Of a stretch of DNA of 64,000 nt, positions 51,139-59,599 are shown one piece after another (position 1 is the first letter of the stretch; each line of letters begins with the position of its first letter). The DNA lies in NCBI GenBank assembly GCA_018241025.1, contig JAFEEQ010000015.1:248001-312000 (forward strand). Direction: 5' to 3'. The DNA is from Pseudomonadota bacterium (lineage in GTDB: Bacteria > Pseudomonadota > Alphaproteobacteria > Micropepsales > Micropepsaceae). Below the pieces are notes generated by a model. It did not search any database. It worked only from the letters and a program-made list of their open reading frames with translations, and was not told where the DNA came from. A program made the position numbers and the translations under genes.

Positions 51139-51771
51139 CTATTTCTTCACCGGTTTGTCCGCGACCACGCTCACCCGGAGCAAGCCGTTATGGGACCACA
51201 TCGTGTCCATCGGCAGGTCGCTGCCCGTGTAGATGATCATCGCCGCATAGCCGGTGGAGACCACCGTCTGCTGGACGGCCTCCTTGATACGGCTGAGCGG
51301 TTTTCCCACGGTACGGGGATCCGAGCGGACCAGAAGATAACGCTCGCCGGGATGCGTCCGGTACAGAATCGTCAGGTTGTCGCCACGGAACAGGAAGCTC
51401 GACACTGGAAGTTCGGCGATCAGCTCGCCCTTGTCGTCGAGCACGCTTGTACGCGGCGCCATGAGGGACGCGCCTTGCGGCACGCTCGATACGCGGACCG
51501 TGTAGGGTCCGCCATCGGGCAGTGCGAACAAGGCATAGAGCGCGCTTCCGTCGGAAGTCTGAAGGCAGCCCGACTTGGCATTGACCGTGACGATCGCGGG
51601 CTTCTCTCGGTCTCCGTCGATGGTCGCTGTCGTCGGTACTGCGGCGGCGAGCACCGGAGCAGGGTCGCAGCTGCGATCACCGATATCCGTCAGGGCTGGA
51701 ACGCTCACCGGCGTCGCGCAGCCTGCGAGCAGCAGCGCGATCGATAGGGCCGAAGCCTTGGCGATATCCAT
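51139..51771 (-). CDS. Putative lipoprotein
   Basis: The 210-residue protein has the signal MDIAKASALSIALLLAGCATP with lipobox LLAGC, so lipidation at about C18. The mature part is beta-rich (TVRVSSVPQGASLMAPRTSVLDD and YLLVRSDP), resembling MalM-type or similar periplasmic domains, but I do not assign a family. It begins 4 bp after the upstream lipoprotein gene, so they form one operon. An ATG farther upstream exists but the signal peptide fixes this start. Confidence 0.75.
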   Translation of the reverse strand: MDIAKASALSIALLLAGCATPVSVPALTDIGDRSCDPAPVLAAAVPTTATIDGDREKPAIVTVNAKSGCLQTSDGSALYALFALPDGGPYTVRVSSVPQGASLMAPRTSVLDDKGELIAELPVSSFLFRGDNLTILYRTHPGERYLLVRSDPRTVGKPLSRIKEAVQQTVVSTGYAAMIIYTGSDLPMDTMWSHNGLLRVSVVADKPVKK

Positions 51772-51775
51772 GATC

Positions 51776-52504
51776 TTATTGAACCAGCGTACCGATCGAA
51801 TGCGACGAGCTGTCGAGCGCGCCCGAAAGCCCGCTGGCCGCCTTGTCCGGCGCACCCGTAAGCGCGTCGAAATCCGAGAATGCATAGGACGGGTCCGGAG
51901 AGATCGTCACGGCCTTGTCCACGATCGCGCCGGTGCGCACAACCGGATTGTAAAGCACCGTGTCCTCCATGAGCACCGCGCCGTCATGCTCGCGAACGAG
52001 GCGGACCTTGAGATTGACATAGGGACGATAGGGATTGGATTTCGCGATGCCGGCAGCGACATAGCCATAGCCGAATACCGACACGTCGAGATAAGCGTCC
52101 ACCGCGTTCGCGCCCGCGGCGGGATATGTCTTGAGCAGACCAGGCTTGCTGCGGTCCGCCGCGATATCCACGGCGGTGTAGCCGTGTTCTGCAAGCGACG
52201 TCTTAAGGTCGCCGAGCATGAGGCTGCCCGCGACGACGTCCTTGTCGTGGAGGAGGGCATTAAACTTCGATTCGCGGGAGGCTTCCATCGAGGCGTCCAC
52301 CAGCGCACCAATCAAACCAAACGACTGCCCAATGTCGCTGGCCAAAATGACGGAAGCCTGGTTTGGAACGTCGACGGTCAGAATTCCGATCTTCTTGATA
52401 CCGGGATTGGACGCGTGATCGAACGGTATTTCAGTATTGGAAACGCAGCCAGCAAGGCCGACAAACGCCATCGCCGCAAGAATGCGGGCACTCTTCTTGA
52501 ACAT
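51776..52504 (-). CDS. Putative lipoprotein
   Basis: The 242-residue protein has the signal MFKKSARILAAMAFVGLAGC with lipobox GLAGC, then a mixed alpha/beta mature part (GIKKIGILTVDVPNQASVILA, VDAYLDVSVFGYGYVAAG). The second half reads like an outer-membrane-associated or CsgG/LptE-like assembly factor, but this is a loose impression. It is first in a pair with the lipoprotein at 51139. A promoter should lie in 52505-52660. Confidence 0.75.
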   Translation of the reverse strand: MFKKSARILAAMAFVGLAGCVSNTEIPFDHASNPGIKKIGILTVDVPNQASVILASDIGQSFGLIGALVDASMEASRESKFNALLHDKDVVAGSLMLGDLKTSLAEHGYTAVDIAADRSKPGLLKTYPAAGANAVDAYLDVSVFGYGYVAAGIAKSNPYRPYVNLKVRLVREHDGAVLMEDTVLYNPVVRTGAIVDKAVTISPDPSYAFSDFDALTGAPDKAASGLSGALDSSSHSIGTLVQ

Positions 52505-52660
52505 GATCCCCCCAATGGCAACGGCAAGTGGTTCTGTTTTGCCGGCCGACGTCGAAGATTGCCACGCCGCTGTGTAACTGAAAAGAGTTTCAGTCATCGA
52601 AATTGGAGGACAAACGGGCGTCCAACTAACTGCGAAAGTTACGGCTCCGACATCTTTGCA

Positions 52661-53878
52661 TTAACTGTTCGCGAGGATCACGTTCCGGACGATCGGGTAG
52701 ATTTGATTGTGCCAGCGGGTACCGGAGAAGACGCCGTAGTGCCCGACGCCGGGCTGGACGTAGTGCTTCTTGCGCATCGGCTTTATCGAGGTGCAGAGGT
52801 CGTGCGCGGCGAGGGTCTGGCCAACCGAGCAGATGTCGTCGCGCTCGCCTTCGACCGTCAGAAGCGCCGTCTTCCGGATGGCCGCCGGCTCGACTTTCTG
52901 GCCCTGATACTCGAACAGACCGCGCGGCAGGTGAAATTCCTGGAACACCCGCTGCACCGTTTCCAGATAGAACTCCGCCGGCAGATCGGAGACCGCGAAA
53001 TACTCGTCGTAAAACTTGCGATTGGCTTCCGCCTTTTCGTCTTCGCCTTTGCGGATGTGATCGAAGAGATCGACATGGGCTCTGACATGCCGCGCCATGT
53101 TCATCGACATGAAAGCCGTGAGCTGCATGAAACCCGGATAAACGCGGCGGTTTGCGCCGGCGTAGCGCCCGGGAACCGTTGTGATGAGATTCTTTTCGAA
53201 CCATCCGATCGGATGTTCGGTCGCCAGCTCGTTGACCGCCGTCGGATTGATGCGCGTGTCGACCGGTCCTGCCATCAGGGTCATGCTGCGCGGCTGACAG
53301 GGATGATTGCCCTGAGCCATGACAGCGACCGTCGCCAGCAATGCCGCGCAAGGCTGACACACTGCAACGACATGCGCGCCCGGTCCGATCTTCTCGAAAA
53401 AGCGTATCGTATGAGCGATATACTGATCGAGCCCGAAACGGCCGGCGCTCAGCGGCACGTCGCGGGCATTGGCCCAGTCGGTGATGAAGACGTCGTGGTC
53501 AGCCAGCATCGTCTTCGCCGTGTGGCGGAGCAGGGTAGGGAAGTGTCCCGCCATCGGCGCCACGATCAGGACGCGCGGCTGTTCGACGTTGGTCTCTTTC
53601 TTGAAGTGCAGAAGATCGCCGAACGGCGTGGAATCCTCCACGACATCGAGCACCGGCACTTCACGGCCCTCGACGAAGACGCTTTCGATCTCGTAGCTCG
53701 GCCGGGCATGGGTCAGTTGCGCGCGGCTCACGACTTCCGCGGCCGCCGAAATCGTCTTCAGAACGTAGTTGGCGCCAGGCCCGGCGCAGGTGTCCCGGAA
53801 CACAGCACTCGTCAGTCCCGCCCAGGCACGAAGCGGCGCGAGAAAATCCGTCTGGGCCTGATAGGCGTCGTACAACAT
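52661..53878 (-). CDS. phaZ: Intracellular poly(3-hydroxybutyrate) depolymerase
   Basis: The 405-residue alpha/beta hydrolase degrades stored PHB granules. It has the PhaZ1-type active site with a nucleophilic cysteine in VAVCQPCAALL (about C174), the Asp of VEGERDDICS and the His of PGVGHYGVFSG. There is no signal peptide, as expected for an intracellular enzyme. I start at the ATG at 53878; GTG at 53881 is adjacent. It shows that the organism stores polyhydroxyalkanoate; no phaC is in the window. Confidence 0.93.
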   Translation of the reverse strand: MLYDAYQAQTDFLAPLRAWAGLTSAVFRDTCAGPGANYVLKTISAAAEVVSRAQLTHARPSYEIESVFVEGREVPVLDVVEDSTPFGDLLHFKKETNVEQPRVLIVAPMAGHFPTLLRHTAKTMLADHDVFITDWANARDVPLSAGRFGLDQYIAHTIRFFEKIGPGAHVVAVCQPCAALLATVAVMAQGNHPCQPRSMTLMAGPVDTRINPTAVNELATEHPIGWFEKNLITTVPGRYAGANRRVYPGFMQLTAFMSMNMARHVRAHVDLFDHIRKGEDEKAEANRKFYDEYFAVSDLPAEFYLETVQRVFQEFHLPRGLFEYQGQKVEPAAIRKTALLTVEGERDDICSVGQTLAAHDLCTSIKPMRKKHYVQPGVGHYGVFSGTRWHNQIYPIVRNVILANS

Positions 53879-53914
53879 CACCGAATTGGAACGCCCCTAT
53901 GACCAGCCCTGCCT

Positions 53915-53930
53915 ATTGCGGTGCGGCAAT
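53915..53930. promoter_or_regulatory. Inverted repeat upstream of phaZ
   Basis: ATTGC-GGTGCG-GCAAT, a perfect 5-bp-arm inverted repeat of TGC/GCA type, 37 bp before the phaZ start. TGC...GCA repeats are recalled as PhaR-type operators in alphaproteobacteria. The link to phaZ is plausible but inferred. Confidence 0.4.
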
Positions 53931-53967
53931 TATTGTCCAATTTCACGCCCAATCCGCTAAAAATGCT

Positions 53968-53987
53968 AGTGCAAATTATGATGCACT
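53968..53987. promoter_or_regulatory. Inverted repeat between phaZ and the GST gene
   Basis: AGTGCA-AATTATGA-TGCACT, a perfect 6-bp-arm repeat with an AT-rich centre, 43 bp before the GST start. It may be a second operator in this divergent control region. Confidence 0.4.
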
Positions 53988-54029
53988 GCGAAATAATTGG
54001 TTACGGACACGGCGGAAGAATCGTCACCC

Positions 54030-54686
54030 ATGAGCAAACCACTCCTGACGATCTCGAGCAAAAATTATTCGTCCTGGTCGCTCCGCGGCTGGCTGATCTG
54101 CCGCATGGCGGGGCTTGATTTCGAGGAAAAGCAGCTCTCGTCGGATGATCCTGACACGCGTGCCGAGTTGCTTCTGCTGTCGCCGTCCTTCCTTGTCCCC
54201 TGCCTGACGCACGGATCGATCAAGGTCTGGGATACGCTCGCCATCGCTGAGTACTTATACGAGGTCATCCCGCATTGCGGGCTGTTGCCCAAGGATATTT
54301 CGGCGCGGACTCACTGCCGCGCAATCTCCGGCGAGATGCATTCGGGCTTTGCCAATTTGCGCTCCGCGCTGCCGATGAACCTCAAAGCCGACTACCCGAA
54401 CTTCAAGATCTGGGCCGGCGCGCAGGCCGACATCGATCGCGTCGTGGCGATATGGCGCGAATGCCTCAAGAAGTACGACGGTCCATATCTCTTCGGCGAT
54501 AAGCCGACTTTGGCGGACGCGATGTACGCACCGGTATGCACGCGATTTTTGACTTACCACGTCAAGCTGGATCGCATCTGCGCCGATTACTGCGATACGA
54601 TCTTCAATCTTCCGGACATGCTGGAATGGGTCGAGTCCGCAAAGGCCGAACCGGAAGCTGTCGAGGAACTCGAGGCCGAGTTCTGA
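54030..54686 (+). CDS. Glutathione S-transferase family protein
   Basis: The 218-residue protein has an N-terminal thioredoxin-like domain (about 1-78, SKPLLTISSKNYSSWSLRGW, with PSFLVPCLTHGSIKVWDTLAIAEYL giving the cis-Pro and the glutathione-binding residues) and an all-helical C-terminal domain with LFGDKPTLADAMYAPV. SSWSLR near the start is typical of bacterial GST-like proteins whose substrate is unknown. I chose the ATG at 54030 over 53997. It is divergent from phaZ. Confidence 0.9.
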   Translation: MSKPLLTISSKNYSSWSLRGWLICRMAGLDFEEKQLSSDDPDTRAELLLLSPSFLVPCLTHGSIKVWDTLAIAEYLYEVIPHCGLLPKDISARTHCRAISGEMHSGFANLRSALPMNLKADYPNFKIWAGAQADIDRVVAIWRECLKKYDGPYLFGDKPTLADAMYAPVCTRFLTYHVKLDRICADYCDTIFNLPDMLEWVESAKAEPEAVEELEAEF

Positions 54687-54692
54687 CGCGCG

Positions 54693-55178
54693 TCAGGCGC
54701 CGCTTTCGTTCGCTTTGGTCTGAAGCTGAACGTAATTCTGGATGCCCATCTGCTCGATCAGCCGCTTCTGCGTTTGCAGGAAATCGATGTGCTCTTCCTC
54801 GCTTTCGAGGATTTGGACAAAGACCTCACGGCTCACGTAGTCGCCGACTTTCTCGCTATGGGCGATCGACTTCTTGAGGTCCGGATGGGCCGCGAGTTCG
54901 AGAGCGAGGTCACAGGACAGAACCTCTTCGACATTTTCGCCGATGAGGAGCTTCCCGAGATCCTGCAGATTCGGGAGGCCGCCGAGAAACAGGATGCGCT
55001 TGATCAGCGCATCGGCGTGCTTCATCTCGTCGACCGACTCTTCGTATTCGTGCTTGGCAAGCTGCGACAGCCCCCAGTCGGCCAGCATGCGCGAATGCAG
55101 GAAGTACTGATTGATTGCCGTGAGTTCGTTCTTGAGAACGACATTCAGCCAACGAATGACTTCGGAATCGCCGGATAT
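54693..55178 (-). CDS. bfr: Bacterioferritin, apparent ATA start
   Basis: Iron-storage 24-mer with haem. Counting from the ATA at 55178, the ligands fall exactly on the E. coli Bfr numbers: E18, E51, H54, E94, E127 and H130, with haem Met52, and the 161 residues are the usual length. Homologues begin MKGD.KVI..LN; here the first codons read I-S-G-D-S-E-V-I. No ATG, GTG, TTG or CTG lies between it and the ATG at 55277, which would overlap bfd by 73 bp and add 33 odd residues. So either ATA starts translation, or an extended form is made, or the base is an error. Confidence 0.88.
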   Translation of the reverse strand: MSGDSEVIRWLNVVLKNELTAINQYFLHSRMLADWGLSQLAKHEYEESVDEMKHADALIKRILFLGGLPNLQDLGKLLIGENVEEVLSCDLALELAAHPDLKKSIAHSEKVGDYVSREVFVQILESEEEHIDFLQTQKRLIEQMGIQNYVQLQTKANESGA

Positions 55179-55204
55179 TCCAGCGTGCGGCTCAGGCCCA
55201 GGAG

Positions 55205-55396
55205 CTACTCCGCCGCCACCAGCAGGTGTCGCCCCTGCGCGCTGCCGTCCAGCATTTTTTCGATTGTTTCCTGGCATCGTCCGCAGTTCTTCCTGACGTT
55301 GCAGTAGGCGTAGACGTTGTCCGCGGAATCGGCGCCCTGCGCAATCGCGCCGCGAATCTTCGTATCGTTCAGCCTATTGCAGACGCAGACGATCAT
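55205..55396 (-). CDS. bfd: Bacterioferritin-associated ferredoxin
   Basis: The 63-residue [2Fe-2S] protein reduces bacterioferritin so that stored iron can leave. All four ligands are at the E. coli positions: C4, C6, C38 and C41 (VCVCNRL and KNCGRCQ). It is first in the bfd-bfr operon. A Fur-type box about 50 bp upstream fits induction under iron shortage. Confidence 0.95.
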   Translation of the reverse strand: MIVCVCNRLNDTKIRGAIAQGADSADNVYAYCNVRKNCGRCQETIEKMLDGSAQGRHLLVAAE

Positions 55397-55436
55397 CCAG
55401 AAACACGCCCAGAAAACGTACTAGCTATATGATGAT

Positions 55437-55455
55437 ATTGAGAATGATTGTCAAT
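55437..55455. promoter_or_regulatory. Fur-type box upstream of bfd
   Basis: ATTGAGAATGATTGTCAAT is a near-perfect 19-bp palindrome (16 of 19 positions match the reverse complement). Its core TGAGAAT-G-ATTGTCA fits the 7-1-7 Fur motif TGATAAT-N-ATTATCA. It sits in the bfd promoter region. Binding by Fur rather than Irr is inferred from the sequence. Confidence 0.75.
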
Positions 55456-55506
55456 AACGGAATGTAACAGACTTGACACCAAAGGGCGGCCTGAAGTTTT
55501 GTCAGA

Positions 55507-57084
55507 TCAACTGGTTACGGCATCCGCGCGTACTTCTTTTTCGATTTTCACGTAATCGGTTTTTCCGGTTCCCAGGACCGGGATGTCGGCCACCGTCACT
55601 ATTCGGCGTGGAACCGCGATTTCCGCGACACCATGATTGTGCGCCCAGCCGACGAGGTCGTGCCGGTTCGCATCTTTATTGGTTGTAACCAGGACGATCT
55701 GTTCTCCCTTGCGGCCATCTGGGATCGAGATCGCAGCGTGCGCGTGGTCCGGCCAGAGTGCCGAGGCGATACTTTCGACCACGGCGAGGGAAACGGTCTC
55801 GCCGCCAATTTTGGCGAAACGCTTTACACGCCCCTTGATCGCGATGAAGCCTTCATCGTCTATCGAAACAACGTCGCCTGTATCATGCCATCCGCCCTCC
55901 GGTGGCTGGATCACGCCGGGATTGTCCGCCTTGATGTATCCGAGCATGACGTTCGGGCCCTTCACGAAAAGGCGACCGGCATTGGGGATGCCTTCCACCG
56001 GTTCGAGACGCGCTTCCATGTCTGCCATCAAGCGGCCGACCGTTCCGTGCCGGTTCGCATCCGGCTGGTTTGCCGCGACGACTGGCGCGGCCTCGGTGAC
56101 GCCGTAGCCCTCGAGCAGTTCGATAGAATACTTCTTGCGCAGGAGTTGACGGGTCTCGTCGCGCAATCTTTCGGCGCCGCAGACGGTCAGCCTGAGCGAA
56201 TTCAAGTCGCCTTGTTCGCCGGCGCGGGCGTATTGCGAAATGAACGTGTCGGTGGAAAGCAGGATCGTAGACTTGGTCTCCCGAACGCGCCGAACGATCT
56301 CGTGCGGTTGTAGCGGAGTTGGATGACAGACCACCTTTATGCCGAGCAATAACGGCATCAAGGACCCAACAGTCAGGCCAAAACAGTGGAATGTCGGCAA
56401 AGGATTGAAGAGGATGTCGGTCTCGTAGAGCGGCAGATGCGCCCGCACCTGCTCGACATTCGCCAACAAATTGCCATGGCTTAGGGCAACCCCTTTGGGC
56501 TCGCCTTCCGTTCCCGACGTAAACAGGATGACTGCGGGCGTCGAATGCATCGCATTGCGGGCCACGAGACTGGGAATAAAGGTGCCGACTGCCGCAAACG
56601 CCTTGTCGATGATCGACAGTTTCTCGCGGACATCTTCGAGATAGACGATGTCATAATGGCCCTGCATTGCCTCTACGATCGGCTCGGCTTTGGCCAACTC
56701 GACAAAGCGTCGTGCGGTTACAATCCGTTTGATTTTTGCTGTCTTCAGAGCGCTTCGAATGCCTGCAAGGCCTGACGTGAAGTTCAGCATGGCCGGTACG
56801 CGGCCATAGGCCGAAACCCCGAAAAAGGCGATCACGGAAGCCGCGCCGGTTGGCAGCATGATGCCGACACTTTCTCCCACCTTCGTACCGCGCTTCAGGG
56901 CATGCCCCAGTGCAAGCGCAGCCCGGATGATTTCCTCATAAGTGAGAACGCGATCGTCACCATCGATTAGGGCAGGGCGGTCGCCGCCGAACTTTCCACG
57001 CGCGTCGATCAGCGCGTGAAACACGGGCTTGTGGCTCCGATTGATGTCAAATGCGACGGTCTCTTCGCCGGATGCGGCGGCCAT
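55507..57084 (-). CDS. AMP-dependent acyl synthetase, Aas-like domain only
   Basis: The 525-residue adenylate-forming enzyme has LFTSGTEGEPKGVALSHGN, the P-loop-like motif A8, GYGVTEAAPV and the A7/A10 region with HDTGDV and GKTDYVKIEKEVR. The run DILFNPLPTFHCFGLTVG is typical of the Aas branch (acyl-ACP synthetase / lysophospholipid acylation), here without the acyltransferase domain of the full Aas protein. The lipid substrate is inferred. Start 57084 (MAAASGEET) is chosen over the GTG at 57111. Independent of bfd. Confidence 0.82.
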   Translation of the reverse strand: MAAASGEETVAFDINRSHKPVFHALIDARGKFGGDRPALIDGDDRVLTYEEIIRAALALGHALKRGTKVGESVGIMLPTGAASVIAFFGVSAYGRVPAMLNFTSGLAGIRSALKTAKIKRIVTARRFVELAKAEPIVEAMQGHYDIVYLEDVREKLSIIDKAFAAVGTFIPSLVARNAMHSTPAVILFTSGTEGEPKGVALSHGNLLANVEQVRAHLPLYETDILFNPLPTFHCFGLTVGSLMPLLLGIKVVCHPTPLQPHEIVRRVRETKSTILLSTDTFISQYARAGEQGDLNSLRLTVCGAERLRDETRQLLRKKYSIELLEGYGVTEAAPVVAANQPDANRHGTVGRLMADMEARLEPVEGIPNAGRLFVKGPNVMLGYIKADNPGVIQPPEGGWHDTGDVVSIDDEGFIAIKGRVKRFAKIGGETVSLAVVESIASALWPDHAHAAISIPDGRKGEQIVLVTTNKDANRHDLVGWAHNHGVAEIAVPRRIVTVADIPVLGTGKTDYVKIEKEVRADAVTS

Positions 57085-57227
57085 GCTCGCAACGCTCAAT
57101 TTCCACCCCACAATCGATTTGGTATCGCCGGTTCGACGGCCGGCTTTCAGGCTCTATACATATTACGGATTTTTTCGGGCGCGACAGGCTACCGGAAACA
57201 AAGTTGTGACCAAGTTCCTATTCAGGC

Positions 57228-57611
57228 TTAGTTATACCGCCCAAACCAATCCGCCAACCGCTGCGCGAAAGCCTGGCGGACCTCGTCAGTATTGACGGCG
57301 GCCAACACGCGGCCAAGCCTGTCGCGCAGTGGACGGATCTCGTCCCAGGCTCTCTCAGCCGGTGGCGTGGCAGCCGCAATCAAGGGCGTTACCGTGGAAC
57401 GGTTGATGGGTATCAGGACCTCGTCCCGAAACCGCCGCGGGCCGAAAAGCGCGATTCCCAAAGCGGCAAGTCCCACAACGCCCGCGGACACCGCCACGAT
57501 TTGAACAACCGGTGACTGGAGCAACGAGCGACTCTGGAGTGCCTTCCGGCGCGACGGAGTATTTCTTTTGGACAGTGTTTTTGCTGCTTTTGCTGTGCTG
57601 CGAGGGGCCAT
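57228..57611 (-). CDS. Small membrane protein
   Basis: The 127-residue protein has a basic, Ser/Thr/Lys-rich N-terminus (MAPRSTAKAAKTLSKRN), one membrane helix (about 37-58, VVQIVAVSAGVVGLAALGIAL) and a helical C-terminus with conserved-looking LRDRLGRVLAAV. GGAGA lies 5 bp before the ATG at 57611. No family is recognised. It is divergent from lipA; the shared upstream region is 93 bp. Confidence 0.65.
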   Translation of the reverse strand: MAPRSTAKAAKTLSKRNTPSRRKALQSRSLLQSPVVQIVAVSAGVVGLAALGIALFGPRRFRDEVLIPINRSTVTPLIAAATPPAERAWDEIRPLRDRLGRVLAAVNTDEVRQAFAQRLADWFGRYN

Positions 57612-57704
57612 GCAAATCTCCTGCAATACAATTGCAACGCACGATGGCGGTCGAGGTTCAAAATTCCATGATTTTGACCGGCGAAGCGACTATATCAGTC
57701 GACG

Positions 57705-58658
57705 ATGACCGTCGTCATAGACCGAACCCAACCACCGCCTCGTCACCCCGAAAAGGCCCACCGACCCGATACGGAGGTGATCCGCAAGCCCGACTGGATT
57801 CGGGTAAAGGCACCCGTTTCGCGCGAGTTCGCCGCGACCAGGGCCACAGTTCGCGAGCACAAGCTCCATACCGTCTGCGAGGAAGCCGCGTGCCCCAACA
57901 TAGGTGAATGCTGGAGCAAGGCGCATGCGACCATGATGATCATGGGCGATACCTGCACCCGGGCTTGCGCATTTTGCAATGTGAAGACCGGACTCCCGGC
58001 CTCCCTCGACCCGGGCGAGGCGGAGAACGTCGCGCACGCGGTAGCCAAGCTCGAGCTGAAGCATGTCGTCGTCACTTCGGTCGACCGGGACGATCTTCCG
58101 GATGGCGGTGCCGAACATTTTGCGCGCGTGATAGCGGCGATTCGCGAACGGAGCCCAAAGACGACGATCGAGATTTTGACACCTGACTTTCTTCGCAAGC
58201 CCCGCGCGATCGAGACGGTCATGGCGGCGAAGCCAGATGTCTTCAACCACAATCTTGAAACCGTTCCCCGGCTCTATCTCGCCGTAAGGCCAGGTGCACG
58301 CTACTTCGCGTCACTGAGGCTGCTGCAGCAGGCCAAGGAGCTTATGCCTGAAGGCTTCACAAAATCGGGCCTGATGGTTGGTCTGGGTGAGAGCCGAGAG
58401 GAAATCATGCAGGTGATGGACGACTTGCGCGCGGCAGGCGTCGATTTCCTTACAATCGGCCAGTATCTCCAACCGACGCGCAAGCATGCGGCACTGGCTC
58501 GCTATTGGACGCCGGACGAGTTCAAGGCGCTCGAGGCGACCGCTCGTGCCAAGGGCTTCCTGATGGTCTCGGCATCGCCGCTGACGCGCAGCTCGTACCA
58601 CGCCGACAGCGATTTTGCGGCGCTCAAAACGGCCCGGCTGACAAAGTCCTCGGCGTGA
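57705..58658 (+). CDS. lipA: Lipoyl synthase
   Basis: Radical SAM enzyme that inserts two sulfurs into octanoyl chains to make lipoyl groups. The 317 residues have the auxiliary cluster [12 protein letters not shown] and the radical SAM cluster CTRACAFC, then the [13 protein letters not shown] and NLETVPRLY motifs. It is usually close to coq10 in alphaproteobacteria, as here; the coq10 start overlaps its stop (GTGA). Confidence 0.98.
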   Translation: MTVVIDRTQPPPRHPEKAHRPDTEVIRKPDWIRVKAPVSREFAATRATVREHKLHTVCEEAACPNIGECWSKAHATMMIMGDTCTRACAFCNVKTGLPASLDPGEAENVAHAVAKLELKHVVVTSVDRDDLPDGGAEHFARVIAAIRERSPKTTIEILTPDFLRKPRAIETVMAAKPDVFNHNLETVPRLYLAVRPGARYFASLRLLQQAKELMPEGFTKSGLMVGLGESREEIMQVMDDLRAAGVDFLTIGQYLQPTRKHAALARYWTPDEFKALEATARAKGFLMVSASPLTRSSYHADSDFAALKTARLTKSSA

Positions 58659-59110
58659 CGGCACACACGGAAACGCGTTTCGTCCCTTATAGCGCCGATC
58701 TGATGTTTGGGGTTGTCGCCGACGTCGAGAGCTATCCGCAGTTTCTGCCCTGGGTCGTTGCCCTGCGCATCCTGTCACGACGCCAAAGTCCGCCCCAAGA
58801 AGTCATGACGGCTGAAATGGCCGTCGGTTACGGCGCGCTACGCGAGAAATATACAAGCAAGGTCGAGCTCAATTCGCAGGCCCGAACAATCGACGTTACG
58901 CAGATCTCCGGGCCATTCCGTCAGCTCGAGAATCACTGGCGTTTCGCAGACGAGGGTGGCGGGTGCCGGATCGACTTCTCGATCACATACGAGTTCAAGA
59001 GTCGTCTGCTCAATGCGGTGGCGGGCGCAGCGTTCGGAAAGGTCTATGTGAAAATGGCTGATGCCTTCGAGGCCCGCGCAAAGTCGCTGTCAGAGCAGCC
59101 TGTGCAATAG
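58655..59110 (+). CDS. Coenzyme Q-binding START-domain protein (Coq10/RatA family)
   Basis: The 151-residue SRPBCC/START protein, with [27 protein letters not shown], the family signature, and [14 protein letters not shown], probably carries ubiquinone for respiration. In E. coli the relative RatA was called a ribosome-association toxin, but the alphaproteobacterial context next to lipA favours the CoQ role. GTG start overlapping lipA. The 3' end overlaps the convergent pncC-like gene by 21 bp. Confidence 0.92.
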   Translation: MTAHTETRFVPYSADLMFGVVADVESYPQFLPWVVALRILSRRQSPPQEVMTAEMAVGYGALREKYTSKVELNSQARTIDVTQISGPFRQLENHWRFADEGGGCRIDFSITYEFKSRLLNAVAGAAFGKVYVKMADAFEARAKSLSEQPVQ

Positions 59111-59578
59111 GCTCAATGCCGCCTCGCAGGTCTTCAGCCTGACTTCCGTGCGACCGATATCGCCGAACCGTTGTTCTTCATGAAGGATCGAACGTCCCTC
59201 GCGCGCGGCTGCGATATGAACCAACCCGATGGGTTTGCGCGGTGTTCCGCCGCCCGGGCCGGCGATGCCGGTAACGGCGACCGCCAGCTGCGCGTTTGAA
59301 TTCTCGACGGCGCCTTCGGCCATCATTCGCGCGACAGCTTCAGAAACCTCGCCCATGTCGGCAATGAGATCGCCGGGAACACCAAGCAGATCCTGCTTGG
59401 CGCGATTGGTATAGACGATCAGGCCACGATCGAAGACCGCCGATGACCCGGGGATCTCTGTCAGGAGGGTCGCGATCATCCCGCCTGTGCAGCTTTCCGC
59501 GGTGCATATCCGCAGCTTGGCCTGTCGGGCATCGGCAATCACGACTTCGGCAAGACGGAGCAGGGGAGAGGGAAACAT
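59090..59578 (-). CDS. pncC: CinA C-terminal domain protein (NMN deamidase-like)
   Basis: The 162-residue protein is the stand-alone CinA C-terminal domain, which deamidates nicotinamide mononucleotide to recycle NAD. It has TAESCTGGMIATLLTEIPGSS with the active Ser, the SNAQLAVAVTGIAGPGGG motif and GLVHIA, all conserved. Often found after pgpA in alphaproteobacteria, as here. Convergent with coq10. Confidence 0.93.
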   Translation of the reverse strand: MFPSPLLRLAEVVIADARQAKLRICTAESCTGGMIATLLTEIPGSSAVFDRGLIVYTNRAKQDLLGVPGDLIADMGEVSEAVARMMAEGAVENSNAQLAVAVTGIAGPGGGTPRKPIGLVHIAAAREGRSILHEEQRFGDIGRTEVRLKTCEAALSLLHRLL

Positions 59579-59599
59579 GGGCGGTCCTTTGCAGATGTC

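Noticed and set aside
51575..53902. 775-codon plus-strand open frame
   Set aside because: Antisense to the lipoproteins and phaZ.
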